Shown here: piece after piece, positions 1 through 10,854 of the stretch
Numbering within the stretch: the first letter of the stretch is position 1
How the letters are laid out: each line of letters begins with the position of its first letter
Assembly (NCBI GenBank): GCA_014607495.2
Contig: CP053150.1
Location: 11,180,495 to 11,244,494, forward strand
Source of the DNA: Carposina sasakii
Taxonomy: Eukaryota; Arthropoda; Insecta; Lepidoptera; Carposinidae
Direction of reading: 5' to 3'
DNA length: 64,000 nucleotides
Made by a program: the position numbers and the translations under genes
Notes under the pieces: generated by a model
The model's input: the letters and a program-made list of their open reading frames with translations, nothing else
Databases searched by the model: none
Told to the model about the DNA's origin: nothing

Positions 1-839
1 ACTTTTTCAGGTTCACGCGGTTTTCCTCTCGCCGCGGCAGCTCCCTGTAGAGATATGCCATTTTCACTTCTCTACAAATCGGTATAAGATTTCGTAAATA
101 ATGTTCTTAAAAGTTTTTATTAGTTTATTACACTAACCATAAAAATAACTTCGGAAATATTTTTAAAATTCTTTATTGTATACATACAATTATATACAAA
201 CAGAAATTATGAAAGAAAATGTACAAAGGCGTACTTATCTCTGAGAGATATAGAGAGAGAGCAAACCATTTGAGAAAGTGATAATTAAATGTAAAAGATA
301 TGCGTATACAGAATCAATAATAACTCAGAGAAATTAAATTTTAAGTTTTTTTTTCGTAAGAACCCTAACTATAAACATGCTTTTATGGATTGAAGAAAAA
401 ATGGTAGATAGATATAAAAGTTTAAAATCCAAAGATAGGAGTTATATTGAATATTTTTTGCTATTCGTCTTCTTAAACAACGGGCTATTTGCACCGAAGA
501 GTAATTAATCTTATGAGCCGAGGTGCATCTTCCACAACTCATTACACTTAAGCTACAACCTCGTATTGACCGAGCTTTCTGCAAGTAAGGCAACGTGGAA
601 GTTGGTCTTAGCGGTAATTAAAATTGAAAGTTCTCTAGTAGAAAAAAAGGGCAGTTGTAACTTGCAACTTGCTTGCAAGTATATATTCCCGTGTTGACTA
701 CAAAATATATTTTATATTATTTAATAAGGTTTGCCAGCAGTTATTACAATATTCTTACGACTAAATATCTAAGTGATAACGAAAATAACTAAATACGTAA
801 CTAAGTAGAGGCAAACACAACATGCAATATAGTATATGA
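1..839. other. Intergenic sequence, no gene seen
   Basis: AT-rich sequence without a supportable gene. A short purine run (tagagagagag) lies near 250. The longest open frame here, on the minus strand around 369-593, has no recognisable domain and reads as chance. Confidence 0.5.
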
Positions 840-1219
840 CAGGGGTTCCCAAAGTTGTCTGAGCTACGACCCATCTAATACAAGTTTACAAACTTGGGAC
901 CCACCTCTCAGAAATTCAACCGTTAGCAATATAAAAAAGGACTTTTCAAATAACAAACTAAGTGTTAATACATTTTTTTATTACTTAATTAAATGACTAC
1001 CTACAATGTAGTTTCTACATCAAAAAAGTTATTTCAATGGGATGGATGAAATTGTTTTCTATGTTTGATTTATCTTCCGATAAATCAATTGGTTCTTCAC
1101 TTGCTTTTGTTGACATACCATTGACTCAGTCGTTTGGTGTGTCGTTCTATAGGTAAGGCCCACTTAATATTCACTCGCAACCCACCAGTGGGTCGCTACA
1201 CATGGTTTGGGTAACGCTG
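840..1219. mobile_element. Non-autonomous hAT-like MITE
   Basis: The ends are imperfect inverted repeats: CAGGGGTTCCCAAA at the left and, read inward from the right, CAGCGTTACCCAAA. The subterminal 'gctacgaccc' and 'gggtcgctac' are also inverted. The 8 bp on each side, GTATATGA (832-839) and GTATGGGA (1220-1227), match at 6 of 8 positions, consistent with an aged 8-bp target-site duplication. The CAGGGGTTCCCAAA end plus an 8-bp duplication is the pattern of hAT elements. There is no transposase inside, so mobility would depend on an enzyme encoded elsewhere. Confidence 0.75.
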
Positions 1220-1728
1220 GTATGGGATATTATGTCTCTGTAGACGATAGGTGTACCTATGCATATTACCAAAAGAGTAGTAATTTTACTGAGCTAAAAC
1301 ATCAGTATAATAATCAGCATAATCTAATAAACTACTCGGATCTACGAGTATGAATCAAAATTCATTACTTTAGCCATACACATATGAGTAGATGACGAAA
1401 TTTACGACTGCAGCTCGGTGAATAGAGTCCCAGGAACAATTTAAGCCTCGATTTAAGCGTGCGGCCAGCCGTACCTTTTGGCATATTGGTCAGCGAAGTT
1501 GCCGATGCTGCTGGGGGCAGGGGCCGAAGTTGGCGCATCAGCATTCAGGGCGGCTGGCTAAGCGCCAAAAGAGGATACGCCAATTGAATATTTTGGCCTC
1601 CCGCTATACAGGCGATACAAAACTTACGACATGTTTAATGGAGTGCCCCTAATAACGCCCGGCGCAGGGCTCATAGGTATTCTCTTTTGGTTTTACTCTA
1701 TTTTCAAGGTATGATCAAATTATATAGG
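1220..1728. other. Intergenic, with a GC-richer island at about 1430-1680
   Basis: No gene recognised. The island around 1430-1680 is much richer in GC than its surroundings and matches no other copy in the window, so it is a candidate conserved non-coding element. That is inference from composition only. Confidence 0.3.
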
Positions 1729-1976
1729 ACTAGTGGATGCCCGCGACTTCGTCCGCGTGGACCGCAGAAAAAACAAAATGTCGAAATTATCCTGGATAAA
1801 AATATTTTCCCGGGATAAAAAGTAGCCTGTTAATCCAGGGTGTCAACTAACTCCATACCAAATTTTACTAAAATCGCTCCAGCCGTTTTTACGTGAAAGA
1901 GTAATAAACATCCATCCATCCATCCATACTTACAAACTATCGCGTTTATAATATTAATAAGTAGATAAGTAGGATT
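1729..1976 (+). repeat. Dispersed repeat family A, copy 1 (tail type 1)
   Basis: Begins with the family head 'actagtggatgcccgcg', continues through 'aaaacaaaatgtcgaaatta' and 'cccgggataaa', and ends with a (CATC)n run and 'cgcgtttataatatta'. Nine copies occur in the window: 1729, 12213, 14598, 21337, 21829, 23286, 24093, 55537 and 57776. All share the head but use one of two tails. No ORF is present. The constant start, variable tail and microsatellite-like end suggest a non-LTR retrotransposon fragment or SINE; the clade is not established. Confidence 0.75.
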
Positions 1977-2114
1977 ATGTTACGTTAAAACACTTTACTC
2001 GTATTAGGTAACTATATAATTTATGATTAAATATAAACTAACTTAGTTACTCTTACACTTAATTTAATCTGTTTTTTTTCAGGTAGCATATCTGAAGGAT
2101 ACAATTGATGCTGT

Positions 2115-2504
2115 GTGTACATCAGAATGGCTGGTTGTCTGTGGCGTTGGTCTATGAGAGTAGATTTACATAGCACTGGCACTTTTCCTTGGGATAATTT
2201 TATTAATTGCTACATCCTTTATTTAATATATGTTTGAAGTTACAACTAAATAAGATAAATGAAGTAAATATGTAGCAATTATTGACGCAGTACATTTCGG
2301 GAAACTCTGGATGCTTGACTTTAAACTAGGAGGTGACCAGCCAACCAAACGTCAGGATGGCTGGCCATAAATTTTTTTTTTTTCAAAATATATATTCTAT
2401 TTAGCAATTATTTATTATATGTAGCAAATATAAGCAATTATGTAGCAATTTTCGAATCTACTCTCATAGACCAACGCCACAGACAACCAGCCATTCTGAT
2501 ACAC
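2115..2504. mobile_element. Inverted-repeat DNA transposon with a perfect 8-bp TSD
   Basis: About 48-bp terminal inverted repeats: the left end runs from 'gtgtacatcagaatggctgg' to 'tatgagagtaga' (2115-2164) and the right end is its reverse complement (2456-2504) apart from a 2-nt indel. The element is flanked on both sides by GATGCTGT (2107-2114 and 2505-2512), a perfect 8-bp direct repeat. No coding capacity is visible. The 8-bp duplication fits the hAT class, although the GTGTA terminus is not a familiar hAT end. The undecayed duplication suggests a fairly recent insertion. Confidence 0.85.
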
Positions 2505-2512
2505 GATGCTGT

Positions 2513-3317
2513 CTCTATCTTTATCAAGTTTTGAAAAAATCGGCATTACGACATTACGTAAAATCACGGTTTATTATTTGCACAAGTAGGCATGAGGATG
2601 GTCGCAAACATCTATCTACTATTATAATAAAGCTTTATGCTTAGGACTACGTCAAAAACTATATTAATTAGTGCCGCGGTCGGTAATAGAGACACAAACG
2701 AAACTGCTTACGAGCCCAATGTAGGTAATTGGTTTGTGTGGAGCCCCAATTTGTAAGGGTTCTTAGGATTCGGGTAAAGGCCCAGTAAAATTATTTAATA
2801 ACAACATTGTTCGGCAACTTAATTTAATTTTAGAAAGATCACGTTGTTTTAAGTTTAAACACGTAGGTATCTGTTTTAACTATAATAATAATAATGTTTG
2901 TTTAGTTAGTACAGTATCTATTACCAAAGAGAGTTGGTGTTGTCAAGCGACCGACTATAAAGCAATTTTTAAATCTCATGAATATGTATTATGGAATGCA
3001 TTAATATAAAAAATTGCAACTTTTGTCACTGTTCTGGACTTGATAAACTAACATAACTGGACGCCTAATAATGCTTCGTGGCAACGTTTATTTGGCACGA
3101 ATTGCTCTTGAACATGCAACAACCTTAAATACCATGCAGGGTACATTGTAAAAATTAATGTTAAGCTAAGTTAAATGTTTAATACTTGAATAAGTAGGTA
3201 ATAATAGGCAAACCTTACAGACACGGTCACTAAATAATCTTATAGATATAGAGGTACAGAGGTCGGTACAACTTTTACCATCATCATAAATTAAATAAAT
3301 AATAAAATCTCTGTTCC
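2513..3317. other. Intergenic, no gene seen
   Basis: Mostly AT-rich. A moderately GC-rich stretch near 2670-2790 has no open frame of interest. Nothing else is recognisable. Confidence 0.4.
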
Positions 3318-3510
3318 CAAAATGGGGTGGCCAGACTTGCATAAACATGAAGTATCCTAAAGTCACCTTTAACATAGCGGGGTGAGATGTAAAAGACCAG
3401 TAACAAGTTGCTAGCTCATCACCTGAGAGAACGTTTAGTCGACGCTTACCTACGACATGCACGGAAAGAGATGCAGATCATGTATTCTAGTGATGCCTGG
3501 CATCAGTATA
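3318..3510 (+). repeat. Dispersed repeat family D, copy 1
   Basis: Shares 'aacatagcgggg', 'aagttgctagctcat', 'cctgagagaa', 'acatgcacgga' and a final 'gcatcag' with sequences at 24729-24905, 45236-45330 and 47880-48068. The copies are diverged and have no evident termini. The nature of the parent element is unknown. The minus-strand open frame across it is not conserved between copies. Confidence 0.6.
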
Positions 3511-4094
3511 GAAAATAAAAAAGTAACATGAGTAATCACATCACTGTGAATAGTTAATAATAATATAATGAGTGAGATTAGTAAATTAATGATAAATATA
3601 GGTACGAGTCGGAAAACAAACAGATGTTGAGAAATAATATTTTTTTTAAACGAAAAACCGACTTCCTCCCCTATGAGTAGGGTTGCCAGGTGTCCGGATA
3701 AACCCGGACAGAGTCAGGCTTTTTGGTCGTGTGTCCGACCAAAATTAACGTTGTCCGGCCTGTCCGGCTTCTGTTAGGCTTTTCACCAAGCGCGGATCCA
3801 TGGGGTCATGGGGCTCATGACCACCCCCTGGGACTTAAGCCAACTTAGGCAATGCAAAATTTAGAAGCGACAGTCAAGATCGTGAAGTTATCGAAACTTC
3901 GTTGCCGCCCATAATAACGTCTAAGCCTCCTGTAATAGGTTTCTAGTAACTCTTAAAAGTCTAATAGCAATGTCAAGATTTTTTGTAAAGAAGAATAGGC
4001 TATCTTTTATTACAAAATTTTGCGCTCGTGCTGGTGTTAATTGTGATTCAATTCATATCTGATATGGCCTCTCGATTACACGAAGACTTTACCT
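3511..4094. other. Intergenic with a degenerate repeat end
   Basis: 'gggttgccaggtgtccgg' followed by repeated 'ccgg' words at about 3680-3775 looks like one end of a hAT-type repeat; the opposite end was not located. A fragment reading 'acgaaaaaccgacttcc' (3650-3667) belongs to the AACCGAC family seen at 16996 and 57374. Confidence 0.4.
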
Positions 4095-4535
4095 GCCATA
4101 GAGGGATTTTGTTACTAAAAAGTTCCACTATCTGTTTTTCGGCGGCTCCATCATCAGACCCTCGTTTCCTTTATATTATGTGTAGCTGACCAAAGTTCTC
4201 TATAAAAATCTAAAAACGGACTAATCGTGCCTATTATATTTGAAGATATCCCTAGATTCCTTAGAGATCCCATCATCAGATGTTATGTTTTATATGTAAG
4301 TGATCAAAACGCTCAGTAAAAGTATAAAAACAGACTACATGTGCCTACAATATTTGGGCATTGCTCTCGATTTCTCCAAGATCCCATCATCAGATCCTGA
4401 TGTGATGAACATGGGACCAACTTGGAAGCATACCATGACCAACTATAAAAAAAAATTAAATCGTTTCATAAATGATGGATTTCTGAGGTAACACACATAA
4501 AAAATATATCAAAAAAATATACAGACGAATTGCTA
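4095..4535 (+). repeat. Dispersed repeat family G, copy 1
   Basis: Aligns by eye along its length with 17455-17905: both carry 'ttgttactaaaaagttccac', 'ggcggctccatcatcagacc', 'gatcccatcatcagatcctg' and 'catacagacgaattg'. A shorter inverted copy lies at 6829-7060. The full copy at 17455 ends in 'gaagtcggttaaaa', tying G to the AACCGAC element group. The plus-strand frame at 4300-4491 lies wholly inside the repeat and is not treated as a gene. Confidence 0.7.
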
Positions 4536-5161
4536 TTGTCAGATAGTTTCACCAGGAGATGATAAGTTAATTCCTAGATGACGAGGGGATTTCCTCGAAA
4601 ATTGTTACTCTATGTGCCAGAAAATGTTATTTCACTTCCTGAATAAAACAATGTACCTATAGTTTCCAACCAACATTTTCCACTCCAGCAATGAGCAGAC
4701 TAAGAATTCAATATGATAATGTAAGGAAAGATATCTGCATTGTCATCATTAAGTTTGTTTGCTTAAAAACGTACATAGTGGAATGGACATTTATGATATT
4801 TTTCATATATAACTATTAATCTGTATTTTTATAAATTATAATTCTGACATGTATTTTGAAGATTTTTCACAAATACACAGAGCAACGGAAATAACCGGGA
4901 TTTTAGTTGCGAGCGCGTCCATAACAACTTAAAACTAACATTGCATAAGTTCATAATCAGTTACCTTCATAAGAAAGTTAATAAAATAATGAAGATATTT
5001 TTAGGACAGTACTCAGGCATTTGAAATTAATTTAGCCTAACCTATGAAACAGGTAATACGGAGTGACATGAGCTCTCAAACAGCAAGGTATCGCAGCTGC
5101 CCCTTGTACAGTCAGCAGCAAACATGACTACACTATTCGGCGTGATAACTGTTACAAGCAA
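4536..5161. other. Intergenic, no gene seen
   Basis: AT-rich sequence with no recognisable repeat end, RNA gene or coding exon. Confidence 0.4.
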
Positions 5162-5539
5162 GTGTTAATTAGAGATGCAACGAATAGTGGTTTGGCCGAA
5201 TACCGAATAACGAATATCCGGTGGAGCCATTGGCCGAATAGCCGGATATTCGGCCGCCGAATATTCGGCCAGAAGTTTTACCTAAAATGAAGTAATTTCG
5301 AACGCGCGCTTGCGTGCGCTGTGCAAGTTGCGACTTGTTTCTCGCTGTAGGCAGTCTTTGATAGAAATTGCGCGTATTCTACACGCAGTGTGTATTGAAT
5401 TGCGGGCATTGCAGTGCATTAGTTTTCGTCGTGTGTTAAAAATATTTTTGTAGCGAATTTTATCGTTTTGAACTTTGTAAACTGTTTGTGCTTAGTGTAT
5501 GTTTACTATACGTGTATAGTATAGTAGGAATATTGAGAC

Positions 5540-5842
5540 ATGGCAACCAAAAGATCGCCCGTGTGGCAGTTTTTCCAAGAAAATGTCCCTAAGCACGCTA
5601 TTTGTAAACTTTGCTCACTAAAACTGTCTCGCGGCGGCGAGGGAAAAAAAGCTGAAACGACTGCTCTGAAAAACTATCTTAAACACAAGCATGCGGATAA
5701 GTTTACGGAAGTTTTTGGCGGTCCTTCTGCTAACGATACTACGGGGCTGTCTGCAAGTGCCAGTGTACCTTCGGCAAGTGCTAAATCATTACCGTCCTGC
5801 TCAAACTCAAAACAATTAACTTTATCTGAGACAGTGGAATGA
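5540..5842 (+). CDS. BED-type zinc finger N-terminus of hAT transposase
   Basis: A 100-residue open frame starting at the first ATG inside the hAT element. Residues 7-12 read PVWQFF, followed by CKLC (residues 22-25) and HKHADKF (residues 48-54). This W/F...C-x2-C...H-x3-H layout is the BED zinc finger that opens many hAT/ZBED-type transposases and binds the element ends. A Ser/Ala-rich linker follows, then a TGA. The frame has kept its finger without a stop while the rest of the transposase decayed. It is probably a fragment; a DNA-binding-only product that competes for the ends is possible but is inference. Confidence 0.7.
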   Translation: MATKRSPVWQFFQENVPKHAICKLCSLKLSRGGEGKKAETTALKNYLKHKHADKFTEVFGGPSANDTTGLSASASVPSASAKSLPSCSNSKQLTLSETVE

Positions 5843-5914
5843 AAACAGCAGTGGTCAATTCACGACGTAAGATCAATAAGAATATCACTATTTGATTGGC
5901 GAGATAATTGATTT

Positions 5915-6281
5915 GGACAATGAACCACTGTCTCTAGTAGACCGAGTAGGTTTTAACCGACTTATGCAGAAAGCAGTTCCTCGATATAGGTTACCTAGTC
6001 CGAACCTTTATGACCGATAATATCATACTCGACATTTACGATCGAATCACTAAAAAAATAAGTGATAATATTTTGAAAGCCTCTTCGATTTCTGACATAT
6101 GGATCAAAACGAAGAAAGCTTTATAAGCTTCACCGCCCACTGGCTATCGCCCGAGTTTAAATTAGAGCATGCCGTTTTGGCGATGAAACCTTTCCCAGGA
6201 TCTCACACTGGTGAAAATATAGCTCAAGAGCTCAACGCTATTGTCGCGCGTTGGAATATTCTGAAAAATCATCGTGTATAA
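5915..6281 (+). pseudogene. Decayed hAT/ZBED transposase middle section
   Basis: The frame around 5915-6010 reads EPLSLVDRVGFNRLMQKAVP, matching the 'xEPLS-VD-GFxxLxxxxxPRY-LPS' block of hAT/ZBED transposases. It then hits stops near 6018, and an open 60-residue frame from 6099 reads NEESFISFTAHW and MKPFPGSHTGENIA, the block following the first catalytic Asp region ('SFLSLTAHW...PFPGSHTGENIA'). The Asp-bearing segment between them is scrambled by stops and the C-terminal half is absent. Non-functional as an enzyme. Confidence 0.75.
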
Positions 6282-6828
6282 CATATTCATGTGTTTCTTT
6301 ATATTTCTCATGTTTCTGTACTATCTGTTAATCTGTCTGAAATATTAAACTGAACTTAATAATTGATTACTAGTAGTTTGTTACTTTTTCTATCCCTCGT
6401 TTACCGTTATGTATGTGTTAACGTACTATCCGGTATCCGGCCGAATACTATGCCACTATCCGGTATTCGGCCGAATAGTAAAATTGTGGCCGACTAGACC
6501 GGATACCAAATAGTGGCCGAATATTCGTTGCATCTCTAGTGTTTAGCAGTTGGGAGACGTGTGTTTAGCTGCACTGTACGTTCGTAATCGGATTAGCAGC
6601 AGTGCAGTGTCGTGTCGACCTCGAATTCTATTACAGTTGACTAATACGCACTCGAGTTCGTAACTACTGGGGAAGGTTTCTAACAATCAAATGGATAACA
6701 CGACGCTGGGTTTTCATGAGTTTTGTTTACAATTTACCTAAGTTCGTTTAACAGTAATAGAATAGGACTTCAGATTAAGACCGATCGTTTCGTAGAATGT
6801 GTGATATTTCAGGATCTAAAGGCGCAGT

Positions 6829-7060
6829 TTTTAACCGACTTCAAAAAAAGGAGGAGGTTCTCAATTCGTCTGTATGTATAATATTTTTTTTTTATGTATG
6901 TTCACCGATATTTCCGTCAATTATAGACGGATTTCAAATTTTTTTTTGTTGGATAGAGTTCACTTCTGAGGTGGTCCCATTTTCACCAGTTCAGGATCTG
7001 ATGATGGGATCCAGGAGAAATCAAGGGCAACCACCGAAAATTGTATGCTCGTATAGTGCT
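6829..7060 (-). repeat. Dispersed repeat family G, inverted copy with 'aaccgacttc' end
   Basis: Starts with 'taaccgacttcaaaaaa' and 'gaggaggttctcaattcg', then 'gatctgatgatgggatcc', which is the inverse of the 'gatcccatcatcagatcctg' block at 4379 and 17739. A chance plus-strand frame runs through it. Confidence 0.65.
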
Positions 7061-7104
7061 TTGGTTACGTAATCATGTCTTACTCAGGTATATGCTTCAG
7101 GGTG

Positions 7105-7495
7105 TCAACATCTAATGCTGCTGTGCTGATGATGAAGCTACAGAACTCCTTAACGGTTAGGAGTTGGGAGACAGTACTGCAATTGGTCGATGGAAACTAT
7201 TTATTAGTATGTAGGGCAAACGTGTTACTTGAATCAACATCTGATGCTGCTGTGCTGATGATGAAGCTACAGAACTCCTTAACGGTTAGGAGTTGGGAGA
7301 CAGTACTGCAATTGGTCGATGGAAACTATATAGTAGTATGTAGGGCTAACTTGTTGCTTGTGAGTTATACTTAAATCAACATCTGATGCTGCTGTGCTGA
7401 TGGTCAAGCTACAGAACTCCTTAACGGTTAGGAGTTAGGGGACAGTACTGAAATTGGTCGATGGAAACTGTATATGTAGGGCTAACGTGATACTT
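7105..7495 (+). repeat. Tandem repeat, 3 units of about 129-142 bp
   Basis: Units begin with 'tcaacatctgatgctgctg' at about 7105, 7234 and 7376, giving periods of 129 and 142 bp. Each contains 'ctccttaacggttaggagtt', a short palindromic segment, and 'gacagtactg'. Units 1 and 2 are nearly identical; unit 3 has diverged. Because 129 is a multiple of three, an open frame (7075-7374) runs through two units, but nothing indicates that it is translated. Confidence 0.85.
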
Positions 7496-7541
7496 ATACG
7501 GGTAGATACTACTCCTGAGATGGTAACGATGAAAACCTTAG

Positions 7542-7911
7542 GTATACATGGTGTTTTTTCGTTGCCACCCTTAACTAAGGGTACGTACTCTTTACATCAA
7601 ATATAGTAAGTTTATGCAAAAAAAAATGCTGAGAAACGATGTAAATTTTTTTGAAACAATTTTTTTATTAAGTACTTGATCGGCGAAATGTATAGTGTCC
7701 AGTGTTTATGTTAGTTTTTTTATAAACAGATATTAATTATTTCTCGTGAAAAATCTTGCTACGCGCGTCTATGTGCATTCATGCAGAAAAACGCAGTCTA
7801 TTTACTCAACTTTGGACCCTAATATTTTGGAAACCCGACACTTCCCAGGTATGCTTACAAGGAGATTACGTAGTTTTCGGGAAAGTTGACGACCAAAAAT
7901 CAGCCTGTATA
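7542..7911. mobile_element. MITE family B, copy 1
   Basis: One of seven copies of a ~390-bp element (7542, 10855, 20938, 24323, 26318, 37101, 47161). Ends are 'tatacaggatg' and 'catcctgtata' in the best copies, with TA at both borders. Internal landmarks are 'gttgccacccttaacgaagg', 'tctatacatcaaataaag', 'cgcgcgtctatgtgcattta' and 'gacacttcccaggtatgc'. No copy has coding capacity. The short inverted ends and TA borders fit a Tc1/mariner-superfamily MITE; the class is inferred. Confidence 0.8.
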
Positions 7912-7968
7912 AACTAGCATCTATTTAAGTCCACAACGCATTAACACAACTAAAAATCAGAAATAAAC

Positions 7969-8525
7969 TGACTTTTAAAAAAAAAATTTAACCGACTTCA
8001 AACTTTAACTAAAAAGCGATAAATAACGTAACTAATTTATCTACTTAATACATATTAAATATCTCAAATTATTTAAATATTTACAACTTAATACCTAATA
8101 CTTTAACAAAGTCATCTTTAACTATTTAAATATTTATAATTATCACATATTTTTTGGAGTCGGTGCCAGCCAAACAAATAAATGTAATTAAGAAAACTGA
8201 CCCACACTAAATAGTAAAACCAAGAATAGGAAATTGCATTACCGCTGCCTACTACACCGTATTGTATTTTGCCGTGTGTGTGGCTTTGCCAGCCGCGCGC
8301 GTCCATCAACACTACGTTACCTAGGCTGGCACCGACTCCAAATAATAAGTGATAATTATAAATATTTAAATAGTTAAAGATGACTTTGTTAAAGTATTAG
8401 GTATTAAGTTGTAAATATTTAAATAATTTGAGATATTTAATATGTATTAAGTAGATAAATTAGTTACGTTATTTATCGCTTTTTAGTTAAAGTTTGAAGT
8501 CGGTTAAATTTTTTTTTAAAAGTCA
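7969..8525. repeat. Long near-perfect inverted repeat (foldback element)
   Basis: Arms 7969-8171 and 8324-8525, about 200 nt each, are reverse complements with only a few differences by eye. They are separated by a 152-bp GC-richer spacer. The outer ends read 'tgacttttaaaa' then 'tttaaccgacttc', the same 'AACCGACTTC' motif that bounds the G and AACCGAC repeats, so this is probably a foldback member of that group. Transcription would give a 200-bp dsRNA hairpin. The arms' near identity points to recent formation. Confidence 0.85.
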
Positions 8526-9320
8526 TTATGATCCTGTCAAGCAACGTGCTAAATGCTACTAATATTCTATAATTATAATCCTGTGATGATGCGGGGTTTT
8601 ACTAGAATACCTACATTAGCTGCATCTCCTTATGTGCCTGTCGGTAAGGGTCTATCTGTAAAAAAAATAAACTCAGGCATTCTCTTAGACCCTAGCGACT
8701 TGCTACAGATCATTGACATCTGTCCCAGCTTTGCTAAATATGGCTGTGTGATCTCCTTTATGATCTTGCGGTTCTGGCTACCTCATTTCAAGGACCAAAA
8801 ACCAAATAAGAAAATACCAAATTATGATCGTAAAACCGATCCTACCTACACTTATTTACCGTGATTTAGCAAAAATCGCAAAAATCCCATTATTACGTTC
8901 TCGTTGCTGAAACGTTCTCGGGTTTCGAATAAATTCGCTTTAATTATCGTTGTAAGCAGAAAATTTAATGTAAATTATGGTAAGGTTAGCACTCAGTCAA
9001 GTATTTAATAGCGCGCGAGTGCTTGGTCGGCGGGGAGTAAAAGGAGTTGAAACGATTCCATTTCCATTCTTCTTAATTACACTTTTTGCGAACACCACGG
9101 CTAAGGTAACCGTGCCGTAGCAGTTTTCGTGATTTATCAGGTGCTACTTGACGTTATACTAGTAAAGAATATTATGCTTCTTTACTTACTTTGCATTTAC
9201 TAGAATATAAAAACTGAATAAACACAACGTTGATTTTATAATTACGTTAAATCCTATTAAGATAGGTACTTGACGAAATCAATTAAGTTAATTAGACCCC
9301 GGTATCTCATATGTCTATCA
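8526..9320. other. Intergenic with an unassigned 103-codon open frame
   Basis: The plus-strand frame 8553-8864 contains ILLDPSDLLQIIDICPSFAK, is free of known repeats and is not compositionally extreme, but matches no family I know. It lacks clear flanking splice sites. The remainder shows nothing recognisable. Confidence 0.3.
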
Positions 9321-9395
9321 GACGCGGTAGCTCAGTTGGTTAAAGCACAGCACGGTTTGCGAGAGGTCGTGAGATCAAATCTCAATCCGGTGAAA
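9321..9395 (+). repeat. Degenerate tRNA-like SINE head
   Basis: Contains the A-box-like 'ggtagctcagttgg' and a degraded B-box ('agatcaaatctc'), followed by an A-run. It matches 36786-36856, including 'acggtttgc' and 'ggtcgtg'. The acceptor stem does not pair properly, so this is not a functional tRNA gene. A tRNA-derived SINE head or tRNA pseudogene is the best reading. Confidence 0.65.
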
Positions 9396-10854
9396 AAAAA
9401 AATTCTTAATTTATTATTTATAATATGAAATGATTATAATTTACCTAAAACAATATAACAAAAATCTTTATTTACTTTGTTGTTGTATGGGAGCGGCTCC
9501 TATCTCGCGATATAATCAAAAAGTGTATTTCTTGTGTAATGGTAATACAGGCATTTCCTTCGTGAATGTTTTGTTAGCTGGAAACAGGTAAACAAAGGTT
9601 AAAACTTCGCACAAAGCCGGAGCGATACGAGCAAATCACAAATAAGTTGCTACTTGGCAACATGAAAGGAGAACCTTTATTATGAACCTTCTGAATTCCC
9701 GAATTACTCCCGATCAATAAAATATTTAGGATTCTCAATTCTTTGAGGGTTTCGTCGAAGAAGGCCGTAAGCCATAACAATCTGGGCAAATAGCCGGCAT
9801 TTAGCAAACTCCGACCATATTTGGAATTTCTGCACAAATTTCTATTACACACCCCAATATTATGCAAATACGTGGTTATAATCTTTAATTGCGCCCCAGG
9901 CGCTCCGCGTCCCGGCCCGGCTTTAGAATAAAACGTATTTTTATTTCAACTTTGTCGTAAGTTTTTCGCACAGAATATTCGTGAATTTTTTTCACATATT
10001 TATTATCTGCTACCTACCATATTTCTTTACTGAAAGAGAGTAAAGAGAAGGTGCGACTTTATCAAAATAGGATCTAAGAATGTCTCTTAAGGTTTTAAGC
10101 TAAAAACGGTCACTGTCTCCATGGTCTAATTTTATGTATTGCTTTACTTCTTTTAATTTCAAAATTAAATCCACGAGATTTATCAGAATTTAAGGTGATC
10201 AAGAAGGTATTGGACTACCCTGTACGAGTGTAAAGAATTGCTTGTTTGAGTAGTGAGTTGTACTTGATTGAGTAATAACTACGTTTATTCCATGAATTCA
10301 TAACATAATAGTTTTCTGAGACACGTCATGAATAACATTATATTATCTCCCGTAGCTGCACAAGGAACAAATTTATGAATGAAAGTACCACATAACACCC
10401 GCCTAAACATTAAAGACGCCACCGCACTCCTGCATATTGCTAACACCGCGAGAATTGGTCTGCTCAGTATCCCATATTAACATAGTAAGACCGTTTCCAT
10501 TATCCTCCTCAATTTCGTGCTCGGGAGGCACTTAAGCTCTTAATGGGTCTCTGCTACCCGTAATTTACAGGGTTGCTGGATTGAATAAAATCGTAAATCT
10601 TAACACCGAAGGAGCAGATGCGTTATTAGCGGGAATGATTCGCAATTATCCGCGATTCAATGCAAAGATCACCGCGGGACATAAATTACCGGATTCAAAA
10701 CGTAATGGACTCATCAGGGAAGTTTTCGGCGCGTGTTTACGGCCATGCGATGTAGCAGTTTTCGTTTCAGACTAAATTAAGTTTACAACGTTATATTGTT
10801 AAATATAATTGTACATTAAATCACCGCTATGCTAAATGTGACAGTAGGATCTGC
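9396..10854. other. Intergenic, low-repeat, possible conserved non-coding blocks
   Basis: Free of the repeat families that fill most of the left half. Open frames at 9574-9867 (minus) and 10581-10775 (plus, preceded by 'tttacag') have no recognisable domain. The sequence could hold regulatory elements or an unrecognised exon; nothing in it decides. Confidence 0.3.

Larger units (their letters stand above)
5170..6538 (+). mobile_element. Internally deleted hAT transposon with BED-finger ORF
   Basis: Terminal inverted repeats TAGAGATGCAACGAATA (from 5170) and its exact reverse complement (ending 6538), with flanking 8-mers GTGTTAAT and GTGTTTAG (6 of 8 identical). Both subterminal regions are packed with 'ggccgaat' and 'tatccgg' words in alternating orientation, as expected for transposase-binding repeats. 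The interior encodes an N-terminal BED zinc finger and a decayed transposase middle section. At 1.37 kb it is too short for a full hAT transposase, and the part that would carry the C-terminal catalytic and dimerisation region is absent. Confidence 0.85.

Noticed and set aside
7075..7374. 99-codon plus-strand open frame with internal peptide repeats
   Set aside because: The repeats come from the 129-bp tandem array whose length is a multiple of three; the third unit breaks the frame and nothing suggests translation.
9321..9395. tRNA gene
   Set aside because: Acceptor stem mispaired and B box degraded; better explained as a tRNA-derived repeat shared with 36786.
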